A stretch of 64,000 nucleotides of DNA, taken from the NCBI RefSeq assembly GCF_023652955.1, contig NZ_JAKLOY010000007.1, forward strand, positions 124,001 through 188,000, given 5' to 3'. The DNA comes from Geomonas sp. Red32. Its GTDB lineage: Bacteria > Desulfobacterota > Desulfuromonadia > Geobacterales > Geobacteraceae. The translations under genes were made by a program, and so were the position numbers. Positions 53,113 through 62,074 of this stretch are shown here, in pieces (positions within the stretch are counted from its first letter, which is position 1; each line of letters opens with the position of its first letter). A model generated the notes under the pieces. The model did no database searches. It was not told where the DNA came from and saw only the letters and a list, made by a program, of their open reading frames with translations.

Positions 53113-54726
53113 ATGAAGATTGGGACGAGGCTGAGACTGAGTTTCGGGGTGATACTGGTAATCATCCTTGCACTGAGTGCATTCACCGTTACGATGTTTG
53201 CGCATGTTAATGGAATGGTCAAAGTCATAACCAATGATCAATGGCCGAAAACCGTGATGTTGAATACCATCAATGACAACATCAACAAGAATTCTCTGAC
53301 CCTGAGAAACGCCGTCCTCATCGAGAATCCGGACGAGATGAAAAAGGAGCTTGAAAAGATCGGTGGACCCACCAAGTCCACGCTGGAAAATTTCGACAAG
53401 CTCAAGAAGACGGTCCAGGACGAGGAGGGGAAACGCCTGCTGGGTCTGATAAACGAACAGCGGGAAAGCTACAAGTCGGTGCAGAAAAACGTCATGGCCC
53501 TGATTCAGGCCAACCGCAAGAAGGAGGCGGGCGAGCTCCTGATCGATTCCTACCAGGGGGCGCAGGACCGGTACACGGGCGCCATCAAGGACATGCTGGC
53601 CCACGAGGAGAAGCTTCTCCGTAACACCACGGATGATACGGAGACCAAGTACCGGGAGACGCTGGCACTGAGCATCGTGTTCTCCGCCATTGCGGCGGGG
53701 TTAAGCCTCTTCTTCGGCTTCTTCGTCACGAGGAGCATCACCAAACCGGTTGCCGAGCTGGCGGCAGTCAACGATCAGATTGCGGACGGCAACCTGGCGG
53801 TGACGGTGAGTTTGGCCGGAAACGACGAGATCGGCCACTTGGCTGATTCGTCGCGGCGCCTGGTGGAGAAGATGCGGGAGGTGCTGAGCGAGGTGAGCCA
53901 AGCGTCGTCGCTGGTGGCCACGGCCGCCGGACAGATGCGCTCCACCTCGCAAAAGATCGCGTCAGGTACCGAAGAGGTCGCCAACCAGACGGGGAGCGTC
54001 GCCACGGCCACCGAGCAGATGAGTGCCACCAGCAGCGATATCGCCTTGAACTGCACCAGGGCGGTGGAAAGCTCGCGAAGGACGAGCGAATCCGCTTCCC
54101 GGGGAGGCGAGGTGGTCCAGGAAACCATCGCGGGCATGGCCAAGATCGCGGAACGGGTAAGGCAGAGCGCCCAGACGGTGGAGAGCCTCGGGGAGCGGTC
54201 GGAGCAGATCGGCCAGATCGTTGGGACCATCGAGGACATCGCCGACCAGACCAACCTTTTGGCGTTGAATGCCGCCATCGAAGCGGCTCGCGCGGGCGAG
54301 CAGGGGAGGGGATTCGCGGTGGTGGCCGACGAGGTGCGGGCCCTGGCCGAGCGGACGACCAAGGCGACGCGCGAGATCTCGGAGATGATCAAGAGTATCC
54401 AATCGGAGACCATGACGGCGGTTCGCGCCATGGAGGACGGTGTCCGGGAGGTAGAGAAGGGGGCGGCCACTTCGGAGAAATCGGGGGAGGCGCTGGAGGA
54501 GATCCTCCAACAGATCAACGATGTGACCCTGGAGATCAACCAGATGGCGACCGCGGCCGAGGAGCAGATGGCCACTACCAACCAGATTTCCTCCAACGTG
54601 CATCGCGTCGCCACCATCGTCAACGAAGCGGCCCGCGGCGCCAACGAGACCGCCGCAGCGTCGCACGAGCTCTCCCGGCACGCCGATCAGCTGCAAACGC
54701 TCGTCTCCCGCTTCCGGCTGGGGTAA
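53113..54726 (+). CDS. Methyl-accepting chemotaxis protein
   Basis: 537 residues from the ATG that has GGGAGG six bases upstream (an ATG two codons earlier abuts it). TM1 is at about 8-30. A four-helix-bundle ligand domain (about 31-185) follows, then TM2 ([20 protein letters not shown]), a HAMP domain ([21 protein letters not shown]) and a signalling domain. The hairpin tip [35 protein letters not shown] contacts CheA/CheW. No C-terminal CheR-binding pentapeptide is present. The ligand is unknown; 4HB domains are diverse. Confidence 0.95.
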   Translation: MKIGTRLRLSFGVILVIILALSAFTVTMFAHVNGMVKVITNDQWPKTVMLNTINDNINKNSLTLRNAVLIENPDEMKKELEKIGGPTKSTLENFDKLKKTVQDEEGKRLLGLINEQRESYKSVQKNVMALIQANRKKEAGELLIDSYQGAQDRYTGAIKDMLAHEEKLLRNTTDDTETKYRETLALSIVFSAIAAGLSLFFGFFVTRSITKPVAELAAVNDQIADGNLAVTVSLAGNDEIGHLADSSRRLVEKMREVLSEVSQASSLVATAAGQMRSTSQKIASGTEEVANQTGSVATATEQMSATSSDIALNCTRAVESSRRTSESASRGGEVVQETIAGMAKIAERVRQSAQTVESLGERSEQIGQIVGTIEDIADQTNLLALNAAIEAARAGEQGRGFAVVADEVRALAERTTKATREISEMIKSIQSETMTAVRAMEDGVREVEKGAATSEKSGEALEEILQQINDVTLEINQMATAAEEQMATTNQISSNVHRVATIVNEAARGANETAAASHELSRHADQLQTLVSRFRLG

Positions 54727-54753
54727 ATCTCCGACGATCTTGACGCAATAAAA

Positions 54754-54786
54754 GACCCCGGGCTAAGGAGCCCCGGGGTCATTTTT
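54754..54786. terminator. Terminator between the chemoreceptor and Cys-rich gene
   Basis: GACCCCGGGCT pairs with AGCCCCGGGGTC (one bulge) around AAGG, followed by ATTTTT; AAAAGA on the left suits the opposite direction as well. Confidence 0.85.
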
Positions 54787-54804
54787 GCTGGCGGGAGAGA
54801 AGTT

Positions 54805-55161
54805 CTACATCCGGTGCCCTTTCTGCAGTGCCTGGCGGCATTCCGGCGACAGTTCGCCCTGATGGCGTCTCAGGCATTTCATCATGCGTCCCCTCCCGGC
54901 CTGCACGTTCCCGCAGAACTGGTCGATGTCGTCCTGGCACGCCTGCTGGGCCTCGCGCACGGTTTCTTTCACCTGATTGAGGTGCTCCTTGCAGGTGGCG
55001 GAGACCGATTCCTCGTGCGACTTCAGGCAGGCGAAGATCCTTCCCCCTCCCGGCTTGACATCCTTGCACCAGGTAGCTACGTCGTCCGCACAGGGCCGCT
55101 GGGCCGCCATGGCGGTCGATGCCATCAACGCTGCGATTACGGTGAAACTGGCAATTTTCAT
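54805..55161 (-). CDS. Exported protein with two GLG1-type cysteine-rich repeats
   Basis: 118 residues from the ATG preceded by GGGAGG. The signal peptide is MKIASFTVIAALMASTAMAA. Two tandem repeats follow, each with four cysteines: CADDVATWCKDVKPGGGRIFACL...C and CQDDIDQFCGNVQAGRGRMMKCL...C. This is the GLG1 repeat of eukaryotic Golgi protein 1, also found in short bacterial periplasmic proteins. Paired disulfides are likely; function is unknown. It has its own promoter and converges with the chemoreceptor gene. Confidence 0.85.
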   Translation of the reverse strand: MKIASFTVIAALMASTAMAAQRPCADDVATWCKDVKPGGGRIFACLKSHEESVSATCKEHLNQVKETVREAQQACQDDIDQFCGNVQAGRGRMMKCLRRHQGELSPECRQALQKGHRM

Positions 55162-55269
55162 GATTACCTCCCTGAAATGCTCCACCCCATTGTTCCCCAC
55201 ATCCTCGCTCCTCTCCTTGTGAGACGCCTCTCCCCCGGTGCCTCGTGCCGGAGGCCGGTAACAAAGCGG

Positions 55270-55297
55270 ATTGTAGTTCACCATCGAGGGATGTCAA
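55270..55297 (-). promoter_or_regulatory. Sigma-70 promoter for the GLG1-repeat gene
   Basis: Minus strand TTGACA, 16 bp, TACAAT. Predicted start is near 55263 with a leader of about 100 nt. Confidence 0.65.
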
Positions 55298-55510
55298 CGC
55301 GGGGCCGCTCCCCATCGAGTAAAATCGTTACTAGAAAATGTTGGGAACCTTTTCGTCTCCCGAAGCATCTATAGGGTAGGTACAGGAGGAACGACGATGG
55401 CAGCCGCAGCCGATGAGCGTGGGATGGTGAGGGATCAGAATGGGTGGCCGGAGGCCGGGCGAGGGTAGATTTAAAGGAGCGGGCGCTTTTGGCGAGAGGA
55501 GCTTTTCCGG

Positions 55511-55540
55511 TTGTGCCTGGATTGAGCCATAGGCTATAAT
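55511..55540 (+). promoter_or_regulatory. Sigma-70 promoter for the 90-residue membrane protein
   Basis: TTGTGC, 18 bp, perfect TATAAT. Predicted start is near 55547. The rest of the 428-bp spacer (55162-55589) shows no gene. Confidence 0.6.
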
Positions 55541-55589
55541 GGCCCCCGTCGGCGACGGATGCCGGGACAGGTTCTGACACGGAGGAGTG

Positions 55590-55862
55590 ATGACGGACGG
55601 TAATAAAGGGAAAAAGTCGCTGATGGCACAACTGTTCTCCACGGAGACCGTCATCTGCATCGTCGGGATCGGCTGCGTGGTCTATGGCCTGATTGATGGG
55701 TTCAAGGTCATGCAGACATTCTTCGGCTTCTGCATCATCCTGGGAAGCTTCGCGCTGCGGCTGGTGAGGACCAAGGACTGGGATGCCCACTGGGCAGAGC
55801 AGCAGCGGGTCCGCCAGGCACATGAGGCGCGGATGGCTCAGGAGAGGGAAGAAAAGAAGTAA
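55590..55862 (+). CDS. Small two-helix membrane protein with charged tail
   Basis: 90 residues from ATG 55590 with GGAGG upstream. Helices are at about 18-36 (TVICIVGIGCVVYGLIDG) and 39-57 (VMQTFFGFCIILGSFALRL), followed by a charged, likely helical tail (HEARMAQEREEKK). No family is recognised. It is a single gene with its own promoter and terminator. Confidence 0.75.
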   Translation: MTDGNKGKKSLMAQLFSTETVICIVGIGCVVYGLIDGFKVMQTFFGFCIILGSFALRLVRTKDWDAHWAEQQRVRQAHEARMAQEREEKK

Positions 55863-55889
55863 GGGGCGGAACGCTACCGGAAGATAGAG

Positions 55890-55925
55890 AAAGAGGCGGA
55901 GGGAAATTCCCTTCGCCTCTTTTTA
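55890..55925. terminator. Bidirectional terminator shared with emrB
   Basis: AAAGAGGCGGAGGGA pairs with TCCCTTCGCCTCTTT with one mismatch; T5 follows. It lies directly beside the emrB stop codon. Confidence 0.85.
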
Positions 55926-55926
55926 T

Positions 55927-57486
55927 TCAGTGGGCGGCGGGAGGGCGGGCGTGATGGACCGGCTTCTTCAGGAGCAGGAGCAGGGGGATGATGACGATGA
56001 AGGCCATGCCGACGATGAAGAAGATCCGGTTGTAGGAGAGCATGTAGGACTGCTTCACTACCGTCCCGTAGACGATCCCGAGGGCTGTTTTCTGGGCGGT
56101 TACCGCATCCACCCCCTTGGCCATGGTGGCCGCCTTCAGCATGGCGATTTTCGATTGGGCGGCCGGGCTGTACGGGGTCACGTGGGCAACCAGGTTGGTC
56201 TGGTAGAACTGGGCGTAGCGCTGCAGCAGGGTGGCGGAGATGGCGATCCCGACGCTCCCCCCGATGTTCCTGAGCAGGCTGTACATCCCCGTCGCGTTCC
56301 CCATCTCCTCCTTGGCAATGGTGGAGAGGGTGAGGGTGGTGAGGGGGACGAAGGTCATGGCGAGGCCGACGCCGAGCACCACGCGGGGCCAGACGAAGTC
56401 GCGGTACGCCGCCTCCATGGAGAAGTGCTGCATGATGAACATGGAGATGGCCCCGACGGTGAGGCCGCAAAGAACGACCTTCCTGCCGTCGTAGCGCTGG
56501 ATGATGGCTCCCACGAACGGCATGCAGACGAGGGTCGCCACCCCGCCCGGGGCGAGCACCATGCCTGCCATGGTGGCGTTGTAGCCCATCAGGGTCTGGA
56601 GAAAGAGCGGGATCAGCATAATGGAGCTGTACAGGCAGAAGCCGACCGCGAACATGATGAGATTGCCGGCCGAGAAGGATACGTTCTTGAAGAGCCGCAG
56701 GTTCACGATGGGATGCGGATGGGTAAGCTCAACGTAGACCAGCGAGAGCAGCGAGAAGGCGGAGATGGCCGAGAACGCAAGGATTAACGGCGAGTTGAAC
56801 CAGTCCTCCTGCTGCCCCTTGTCGAGCACGATCTGGAGCGCACCCAGACCGACCACCAGAAGCGCCAGTCCCCAGTAGTCGATAGTGGCCTTGGCGCGCT
56901 TGATATAGCTGGGGTCGAAGATGAAGAAGGTGGCCATGACCATGGCGACGACCCCGATCGGCATGTTGATGTAGAAGATCCACCGCCAGCTCATGTTGTC
57001 GGTGATCCAGCCGCCGAGGGCGGGGCCGATGATGGGGCCGAACATGGCGCCGATGCCGAAAATTGCCATCGCCATCCCCTGCTGGTAGGGGGGGAAGGTT
57101 TCCATGAGGATCGCCTGGCTGATGGGGATGAGCGCACCGCCGGCGGCACCTTGCAGGACGCGGAAGAAGATGAGGGCGCCGAGGCTGGGGGCCGCGCCGC
57201 AGAGGAAGGAGGCAAGCGTGAAGAGGACGATGCAGGTCATCAGGAAGCGCTTGCGGCCGAACATGCGGGCGAGCCAGCCGGTCATCGGGAGGACGACGGC
57301 GTTACTGACCAGGTAGGAGGTCAGCACCCAGGTGATCTCGTCGGTACCGGCGTTGAGGCTCCCCTGCATGTGCGGGAGCGCCACGTTGGCGACCGAGGTG
57401 TCGACGATCTCCATGATGGCCGGGAGCATGACCGTGATGGTTACCAGCCACTTGTTAACTTGTTTTTCGTCTTCTGCTTTTGTCAT
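55927..57486 (-). CDS. emrB: DHA2-family (14-helix) multidrug efflux MFS transporter, EmrB type
   Basis: 519 residues with about 14 membrane helices. Signature segments are MEIVDTSVANVALPHMQGSL in helix 1, GWLARMFGRKRFL in loop 2-3 and FRVLQGAAGGALIPISQA (motif C region). It exports hydrophobic toxicants by proton antiport and, with EmrA and TolC, across both membranes. It is the last gene of marR-tolC-emrA-emrB. A 231-bp spacer with paired repeats separates it from emrA, and its own ribosome site is weak. Confidence 0.93.
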   Translation of the reverse strand: MTKAEDEKQVNKWLVTITVMLPAIMEIVDTSVANVALPHMQGSLNAGTDEITWVLTSYLVSNAVVLPMTGWLARMFGRKRFLMTCIVLFTLASFLCGAAPSLGALIFFRVLQGAAGGALIPISQAILMETFPPYQQGMAMAIFGIGAMFGPIIGPALGGWITDNMSWRWIFYINMPIGVVAMVMATFFIFDPSYIKRAKATIDYWGLALLVVGLGALQIVLDKGQQEDWFNSPLILAFSAISAFSLLSLVYVELTHPHPIVNLRLFKNVSFSAGNLIMFAVGFCLYSSIMLIPLFLQTLMGYNATMAGMVLAPGGVATLVCMPFVGAIIQRYDGRKVVLCGLTVGAISMFIMQHFSMEAAYRDFVWPRVVLGVGLAMTFVPLTTLTLSTIAKEEMGNATGMYSLLRNIGGSVGIAISATLLQRYAQFYQTNLVAHVTPYSPAAQSKIAMLKAATMAKGVDAVTAQKTALGIVYGTVVKQSYMLSYNRIFFIVGMAFIVIIPLLLLLKKPVHHARPPAAH

Positions 57487-57498
57487 AAATATCTGTTC

Positions 57499-57712
57499 GC
57501 CACGGAGCTACGGAGAAAATCCGGAGAAGACAAAAAACATGCGCCACGGAGACACGGAGAAAATCGGAGAACTTCAAAGGCTTCAGAGTTGAGGCTTAAA
57601 AGCCTTATTTTTACCAAAAACGAAGATGTACCTCTCTCTAAAAGGTTTTCTCCGATGTTCTCCGTGTCTCCGTGGCTACGATTTTGATTTTCTCCGCAGT
57701 TCTCCGTGGCTG
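57499..57712. repeat. Nested inverted CCACGGAGACACGGAGAA repeats between emrA and emrB
   Basis: Two direct copies on the left (57499-57528 GCCACGGAGCTACGGAGAA..., 57543-57571 GCCACGGAGACACGGAGAA...) face two inverted copies on the right (57648-57676 and 57690-57710). The inner pair matches over about 29 bp with two mismatches around a 76-bp loop. This would form a large hairpin in the emrA-emrB transcript. The core resembles dispersed repeats known from other bacterial genomes. Confidence 0.8.
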
Positions 57713-57717
57713 GATTT

Positions 57718-58803
57718 TTAGTGTCCTTTGACGACGTCCTTGAAGCGCTTGCCGGTGAGGATGGTGGGGACGACGCTCATCCCGACCCTCAACAGGTGCT
57801 GCGGATCGCTACCCTTATCGATGGCGATCTTGACCGGGATCCTCTGTACGACTTTCACGTAGTTGCCGGTGGCGTTTTCGGGGGGGAGCATGGAGAAGGC
57901 GGCTCCGGTGCCGGCCATGATGCTGTCGACGGTCCCCTTGAATACGTGCCCGGGGTAGGTGTCGACGGTGAATTCCACCGGCTGGTCGGGATGCACGTCG
58001 GTCAGCTGGCTCTCCTTGTAGTTGGCGGTGATCCATGCGTCTTCCAGGGTCACCAGCGCCATCAGCGCCTGCCCGGGCTGAATGTAGTTTCCCTGCTCGA
58101 CGGATTTGCGGGTCACGTAGCCGTCGGTGGGAGCCACGATCCGGGTATAGGAGGTGTTGAGGGCGGCGGTTTCCAGCTCACCCTGCTTCTGCGCGACGCG
58201 GGCCTCGCGGGAACCCGGGCCGGCGGCACCCAATAGCGCCTTGGCTCTCCGTTCGCCTTCCTGCGCTTCTCTCAGCTGCATCTCGGCAACGGTCTTGGCG
58301 GTCTGCAGTTTCTCCAATTGCTCCTTGGGGATGACTTCCTTGGCGTAGAGCTTCTCCCCGCGCTTGAGATCCAGCTTCGCCTGGTCCAGTCGCGCTACGG
58401 CGAGGCCGACGCTGGCCTTGGCGCTTTCCACCTGGGCCTGATCGCCGGAGGTTTCGTTGCGGGCGATCTCCAGCGAGGCGGCAGCGGTTTTCATCCGTGC
58501 CCGGTAGTCGGCGTCGTCCAGCTCGACCAGGAGGTCCCCCTTGTGGACGAACTGGTTGTCGGCCACGGCCACCCGTTTCACCAATGCCGGGACCCGGCTG
58601 GCCACGGAGTGGATGTGGGATTCGATGAAGGCGTCGTCGGTCTCGATATGGGTCTTGCCGCGGACCCACTGGCGTCCGCCGAAGAAGGCGGCGCAGATGA
58701 GCAGGACGAGAAGGATGATGCCGCCGCGCTTTTTCTTGCTCATCCCTTTCTTGCCGGTGGTTTCCTCTTCAGCGGTGGTGGTCGGTGCTTTCTCTTCAGA
58801 CAT
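57718..58803 (-). CDS. emrA: HlyD/EmrA-family membrane fusion protein
   Basis: 361 residues. A short cytosolic N-terminus rich in Glu/Thr/Lys, one membrane helix (KRGGIILLVLLICAAFFGGRQW), then lipoyl-like halves (SHIHSVASRVPALVKRVAVADNQFVHKGDLLVELD and VAPTDGYVTRKSVEQGNYIQPGQAL) flanking a coiled-coil hairpin (about 100-210). It bridges EmrB to TolC. AGAGG precedes the ATG. Confidence 0.93.
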   Translation of the reverse strand: MSEEKAPTTTAEEETTGKKGMSKKKRGGIILLVLLICAAFFGGRQWVRGKTHIETDDAFIESHIHSVASRVPALVKRVAVADNQFVHKGDLLVELDDADYRARMKTAAASLEIARNETSGDQAQVESAKASVGLAVARLDQAKLDLKRGEKLYAKEVIPKEQLEKLQTAKTVAEMQLREAQEGERRAKALLGAAGPGSREARVAQKQGELETAALNTSYTRIVAPTDGYVTRKSVEQGNYIQPGQALMALVTLEDAWITANYKESQLTDVHPDQPVEFTVDTYPGHVFKGTVDSIMAGTGAAFSMLPPENATGNYVKVVQRIPVKIAIDKGSDPQHLLRVGMSVVPTILTGKRFKDVVKGH

Positions 58804-58846
58804 GGTTACCTCTTTATCTGCGGCCAGGCTCGGCTCTCGTTCCTTG

Positions 58847-60214
58847 TTACAGTTCTCCGGTCGCCCGTTTCACCCGGGCGGCCGCCACTTCGTAATCGAA
58901 GACGCTCTGGTAGTAGTCGGTGCGGGTCAGGGTCAAAAGGGTCTGGGCATCGACCACGTCGGTGGCGGTGCCGACCTTCTCGGCGTAGCGGTCCTTGGTG
59001 ATCCTCAGGTTCTCGATCCCCTGGGAAATGGCTTTTTCGCTCGCGTCGATGCGGGCGGCGGCAACCTTCAGGTCGTTCTGGGCGGTGGCCAGCTCCAAGC
59101 GGATCTTCAGCTCCAGGTCCCTCAGGCGGTCTTCTTCGCGGCTACGCTCTTCGACTGCCTGCCGCAGGCGCGAGGTCTTGGCGTTGCCGTCGAAAAGGTT
59201 CACCTTGAGACCGATGGTGGCGGACATGATCGCCTGCTCGCGGACTCTGCTGTTCTGCATGTAATCGAGTCCCAGGTGGGCGAAGAACTCGGGGTAGTAG
59301 TCGGTCTTCGCTTCCTGCACCAGGTAGTCCTGCGCGGCTACTACGTCCCGCTGGGCCTGCAGCTCGGTCCGCTTGACGAAGAGGTCGGACGGGGGAGGGG
59401 CCGACTGGGGGGCCGAGGCCGGCTTTGGGGTGGACCCGGTGGACGGCGTGGACCCGGTGGACCCGGTGGACCCTGAAAGAACAGTGGAACCGGTGGAGGC
59501 GGAGCCGGTGGGCGGGAGCTGTACGGTCTCTTCCACCAGCTCGCCACGATATCCGGCGGGGGCGCCGGTCAGGTAGTTCAGCAACAGCCAGCCGTTTTCT
59601 ACGGCGTTCTCGGCGGCCAGCACCCGTTGCCTGCTGTTGGCTACCCGAACCTCGGCCTGCAACAGGTCGTTCCTGGTCACCACGCCTTCTTCGTACATCG
59701 CCTTCGCGGTCTGCTGGTGCGAGACCATGGAGGCCAGCTCGTCCTTCGCCGCGCCGACGAATTTCCCGGTCTCGAGAATCCCGTAGTAGGCCCGCACTAC
59801 CTGCAGGAAAAGATCCTGCTCCCCCGCGGCATAGCTCTGCCGCGCGGCATCGGTCGCTACCCGGGCGGCTCCTTCCCGCGCCTTGGTCCTCCCGAAATCG
59901 TATAGGGTCTGGTAGATCCCCAGGTTGAAGGTGGCAAAATCCGCATCCTGGGTCTCGGCCACCAGGGGACCGAACTTGGCCGCCTGCGGCTCCAGTTGCG
60001 CGGTGTAACCGGCCTGAACGTCGACCCGCGGCAAACGGGTGCTCCCCGCCACGGTCTCCTGCTCACGCCTGATCGCAACGTCACGGGACGCCGCCTTCAA
60101 CCCCAGGTTGGCCGCTGCCGCTCTGCCCAGACAATCCTTCAGACTCAGTGTGTCGGCATAGGAAATGCCGGTGCCCACACCGAGGGCCACCAGCACGATG
60201 ATGCTCTTGAACAT
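58847..60214 (-). CDS. TolC-family outer-membrane efflux protein with Gly-Ser-Thr insert
   Basis: 455 residues from the ATG with GGGGAGAG upstream. Signal peptide FKSIIVLVALGVGTGISYA. Two OEP repeats (about 25-220 and 275-450) form the trimeric channel-tunnel. Between them lies a low-complexity segment of about 40 residues (STGSTVLSGSTGSTGSTPSTG, then KPASAPQSAPPP) that is not family-typical. It is the second gene of the efflux operon and supplies the outer-membrane duct for EmrAB. Confidence 0.92.
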   Translation of the reverse strand: MFKSIIVLVALGVGTGISYADTLSLKDCLGRAAAANLGLKAASRDVAIRREQETVAGSTRLPRVDVQAGYTAQLEPQAAKFGPLVAETQDADFATFNLGIYQTLYDFGRTKAREGAARVATDAARQSYAAGEQDLFLQVVRAYYGILETGKFVGAAKDELASMVSHQQTAKAMYEEGVVTRNDLLQAEVRVANSRQRVLAAENAVENGWLLLNYLTGAPAGYRGELVEETVQLPPTGSASTGSTVLSGSTGSTGSTPSTGSTPKPASAPQSAPPPSDLFVKRTELQAQRDVVAAQDYLVQEAKTDYYPEFFAHLGLDYMQNSRVREQAIMSATIGLKVNLFDGNAKTSRLRQAVEERSREEDRLRDLELKIRLELATAQNDLKVAAARIDASEKAISQGIENLRITKDRYAEKVGTATDVVDAQTLLTLTRTDYYQSVFDYEVAAARVKRATGEL

Positions 60215-60228
60215 GGAACTCTCCCCAC

Positions 60229-60672
60229 TCAACTGCGCATCTTCTCCAAAAGGTTCCTCAAAATCTCCACTTCGTGCGGCTCGAGCTTCTCTACCACCCG
60301 CTCCTGGACCCGCAAGGCCAACGGGGTCAGCTGGGGCTGCAGCGCCTTGCCCACTTCGGTAAGGCAGATCTGGTAGGCCCGGCGGTCTTCCGGATGGCTG
60401 TACCTCGCTACCAGCCCCTCTTTCTCCAGTCGGTCGATGAGCCCGCCCATGGTCGTCCGGTCGATCTGGCTCCTGGCGGAGAGTTCGGTCTGGGTGAGAC
60501 CGTCTTCCTGCCAGAGAAAGCCTAAAAGCCCGAACTGCTGGGGAGTCAGCTCGTAACCCTCGAACTCTTCCTTGAAGACCAGGCAGGCGCGCTGGTACGC
60601 CTTGGCGAGCAAAAAGCCGACGCTCTCCCCGATCACGATCCGCTTGGTCTGCTGCGGTTTGTTGGCTGACAT
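60229..60672 (-). CDS. MarR-family transcriptional regulator
   Basis: 147 residues from the ATG giving MSANKPQQTKR; an upstream ATG lies before the -10 element's expected start point and is unlikely. The winged helix has LTQTELSARSQIDRTTMGGLIDRLEKEGLVARYSHPEDRRAYQICLT, the classic MarR recognition helix and wing. It is first in the efflux operon and probably represses it from the palindrome overlapping its promoter, released by a phenolic or other toxic ligand. Confidence 0.92.
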   Translation of the reverse strand: MSANKPQQTKRIVIGESVGFLLAKAYQRACLVFKEEFEGYELTPQQFGLLGFLWQEDGLTQTELSARSQIDRTTMGGLIDRLEKEGLVARYSHPEDRRAYQICLTEVGKALQPQLTPLALRVQERVVEKLEPHEVEILRNLLEKMRS

Positions 60673-60732
60673 ATCCTCTCTTTTCCGCTCTCCGGTGCCG
60701 GTCCGGCACGAGCCCGTTTCATCGAGATGGTC

Positions 60733-60760
60733 ATTATGCATATAATCAGTATGCTGTCAA
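60733..60760 (-). promoter_or_regulatory. Promoter and likely MarR operator of the efflux operon
   Basis: Minus strand TTGACA (60760-60755), 16 bp, CATAAT (60738-60733). The -10 lies within the dyad ATTAT-GCAT-ATAAT (60733-60746), which is the size and composition of MarR-family operators. Binding there would block RNA polymerase directly. Confidence 0.65.
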
Positions 60761-60962
60761 TTGTTCCTTGAGGGGGGCTCGAAGGGGCGCCGCGGGGGCA
60801 AACTCGTGAAAATTGTTGGTGGAATGGGGATCTCTTCTATGGTAGTATTTCAATCCTTCGTATCTGGACGTGCTCGCCCGGTCGTGACATGATTTCTCCC
60901 ACTTACAGTCACTGGCAGCGGTGGCCTGCTTTTCTGCTATCTATTCAAAAGGGGATCCCATA

Positions 60963-61958
60963 ATGAAGATATTGCTCCCGGTTGCGGGCAAAGGCACAAG
61001 GCTGCGGCCGCACACTCACACGAAGGCGAAGTCGCTCGTTCACGTCGCCGGAAAGACCGTGCTGGAACACATCATCAGCCGGCTCATCCCGCTCAATGCA
61101 ACCGAATTCCTCTTCATAACCGACGACAACGGCTGCCAGGTCCAGGAATTCATGCAGTGCGTCTTTCCCAACCTCAACTGCCGCTATATCGTTCAGAAGG
61201 ACCGTAAGGGACCGGCCCACGCCGTGTCGCTGGCCTCGCCCTACATCAACAAGGGGGACGACCTCCTGATCGTCTTCAACGACACCATCTTCGACGCCGA
61301 CCTGACCCGCATCCCCTCCCTCTGCGACGGCTGCGACGGACTCATCTACTCTAAAGAGGTGGAAGACTACCAGCGCTTCGGGGTCAACGTTGTCCGCGAC
61401 GGTATCATCGTCGACATGGTGGAGAAACCGGACACCCTGATCTCCAAGCTGGCCCAGGTGGGTCTTTACTACCTGAAGGACGGCCTCTCCTTCATGGAAT
61501 ACCTGGAAAAGACCATCCACGCCTGCGAGACGGTGAAGGGTGAGTACTACCTCCCGGCGGTCTTCATGCGGATGATCAGGGATGGCCTGAAGTTCAGGGC
61601 TCCCGAGATCGACGCCTGGCTCGACTGCGGGACGCCGGAGACCCTTTTGCAGACCAACAGCTACCTCCTGGCCGGGCGCCATCACAACCACGGCGAGGTG
61701 GTCGATTCGGTGCTGATCGAGCCGGTGCACATCGAGAAGGGGGCCGTGGTCAGGGGCTCCATCCTCGGCCCCAACGTCTCGGTGGCCGCCGGCAGCGTGG
61801 TGGAGGCCAGCATCCTGAAGGAGACCATCGTCAACAGCGACTCCCACGTCAGCAACATCGTGCTGCACCACTCGATCCTCGGGGACTGCGTACACCTTAT
61901 TGGGGGGACGAGGAGGATGAATATCGGGGACCACTCCCACATCGAGATGGAAGGGTAG
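60963..61958 (+). CDS. Sugar-phosphate nucleotidyltransferase
   Basis: 331 residues from the ATG giving MKILLPVAGKGTRLRPHTHTK, the nucleotide-binding signature of the RmlA/GlmU/GCD1 fold. The catalytic domain is at about 1-235, with NDTIFDADL supplying a metal-binding Asp and VVDMVEKPDTL the sugar site. A short left-handed beta-helix tail follows (EKGAVVRGSILGPNVSVAAGSVVEASIL). It activates a sugar-1-phosphate with dTTP, UTP or similar; the substrate is undetermined. It is a single gene ending at a strong terminator. Confidence 0.88.
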   Translation: MKILLPVAGKGTRLRPHTHTKAKSLVHVAGKTVLEHIISRLIPLNATEFLFITDDNGCQVQEFMQCVFPNLNCRYIVQKDRKGPAHAVSLASPYINKGDDLLIVFNDTIFDADLTRIPSLCDGCDGLIYSKEVEDYQRFGVNVVRDGIIVDMVEKPDTLISKLAQVGLYYLKDGLSFMEYLEKTIHACETVKGEYYLPAVFMRMIRDGLKFRAPEIDAWLDCGTPETLLQTNSYLLAGRHHNHGEVVDSVLIEPVHIEKGAVVRGSILGPNVSVAAGSVVEASILKETIVNSDSHVSNIVLHHSILGDCVHLIGGTRRMNIGDHSHIEMEG

Positions 61959-61976
61959 GGGGAGAGGGAAGAAAAT

Positions 61977-62011
61977 GAAAAGGGCGGCCGTCATGGCCGC
62001 CCTTTTTTTTT
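61977..62011. terminator. Terminator of the nucleotidyltransferase gene
   Basis: Perfect AAAAGGGCGGCC/GGCCGCCCTTTT stem, GTCAT loop, T9 tail. Confidence 0.93.
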
Positions 62012-62074
62012 ATGTGCGCCGGGTGAGGGGGGAACCTCCGTCACCTTTGGGGCAAGCGCTACCCACCGTGCCGG

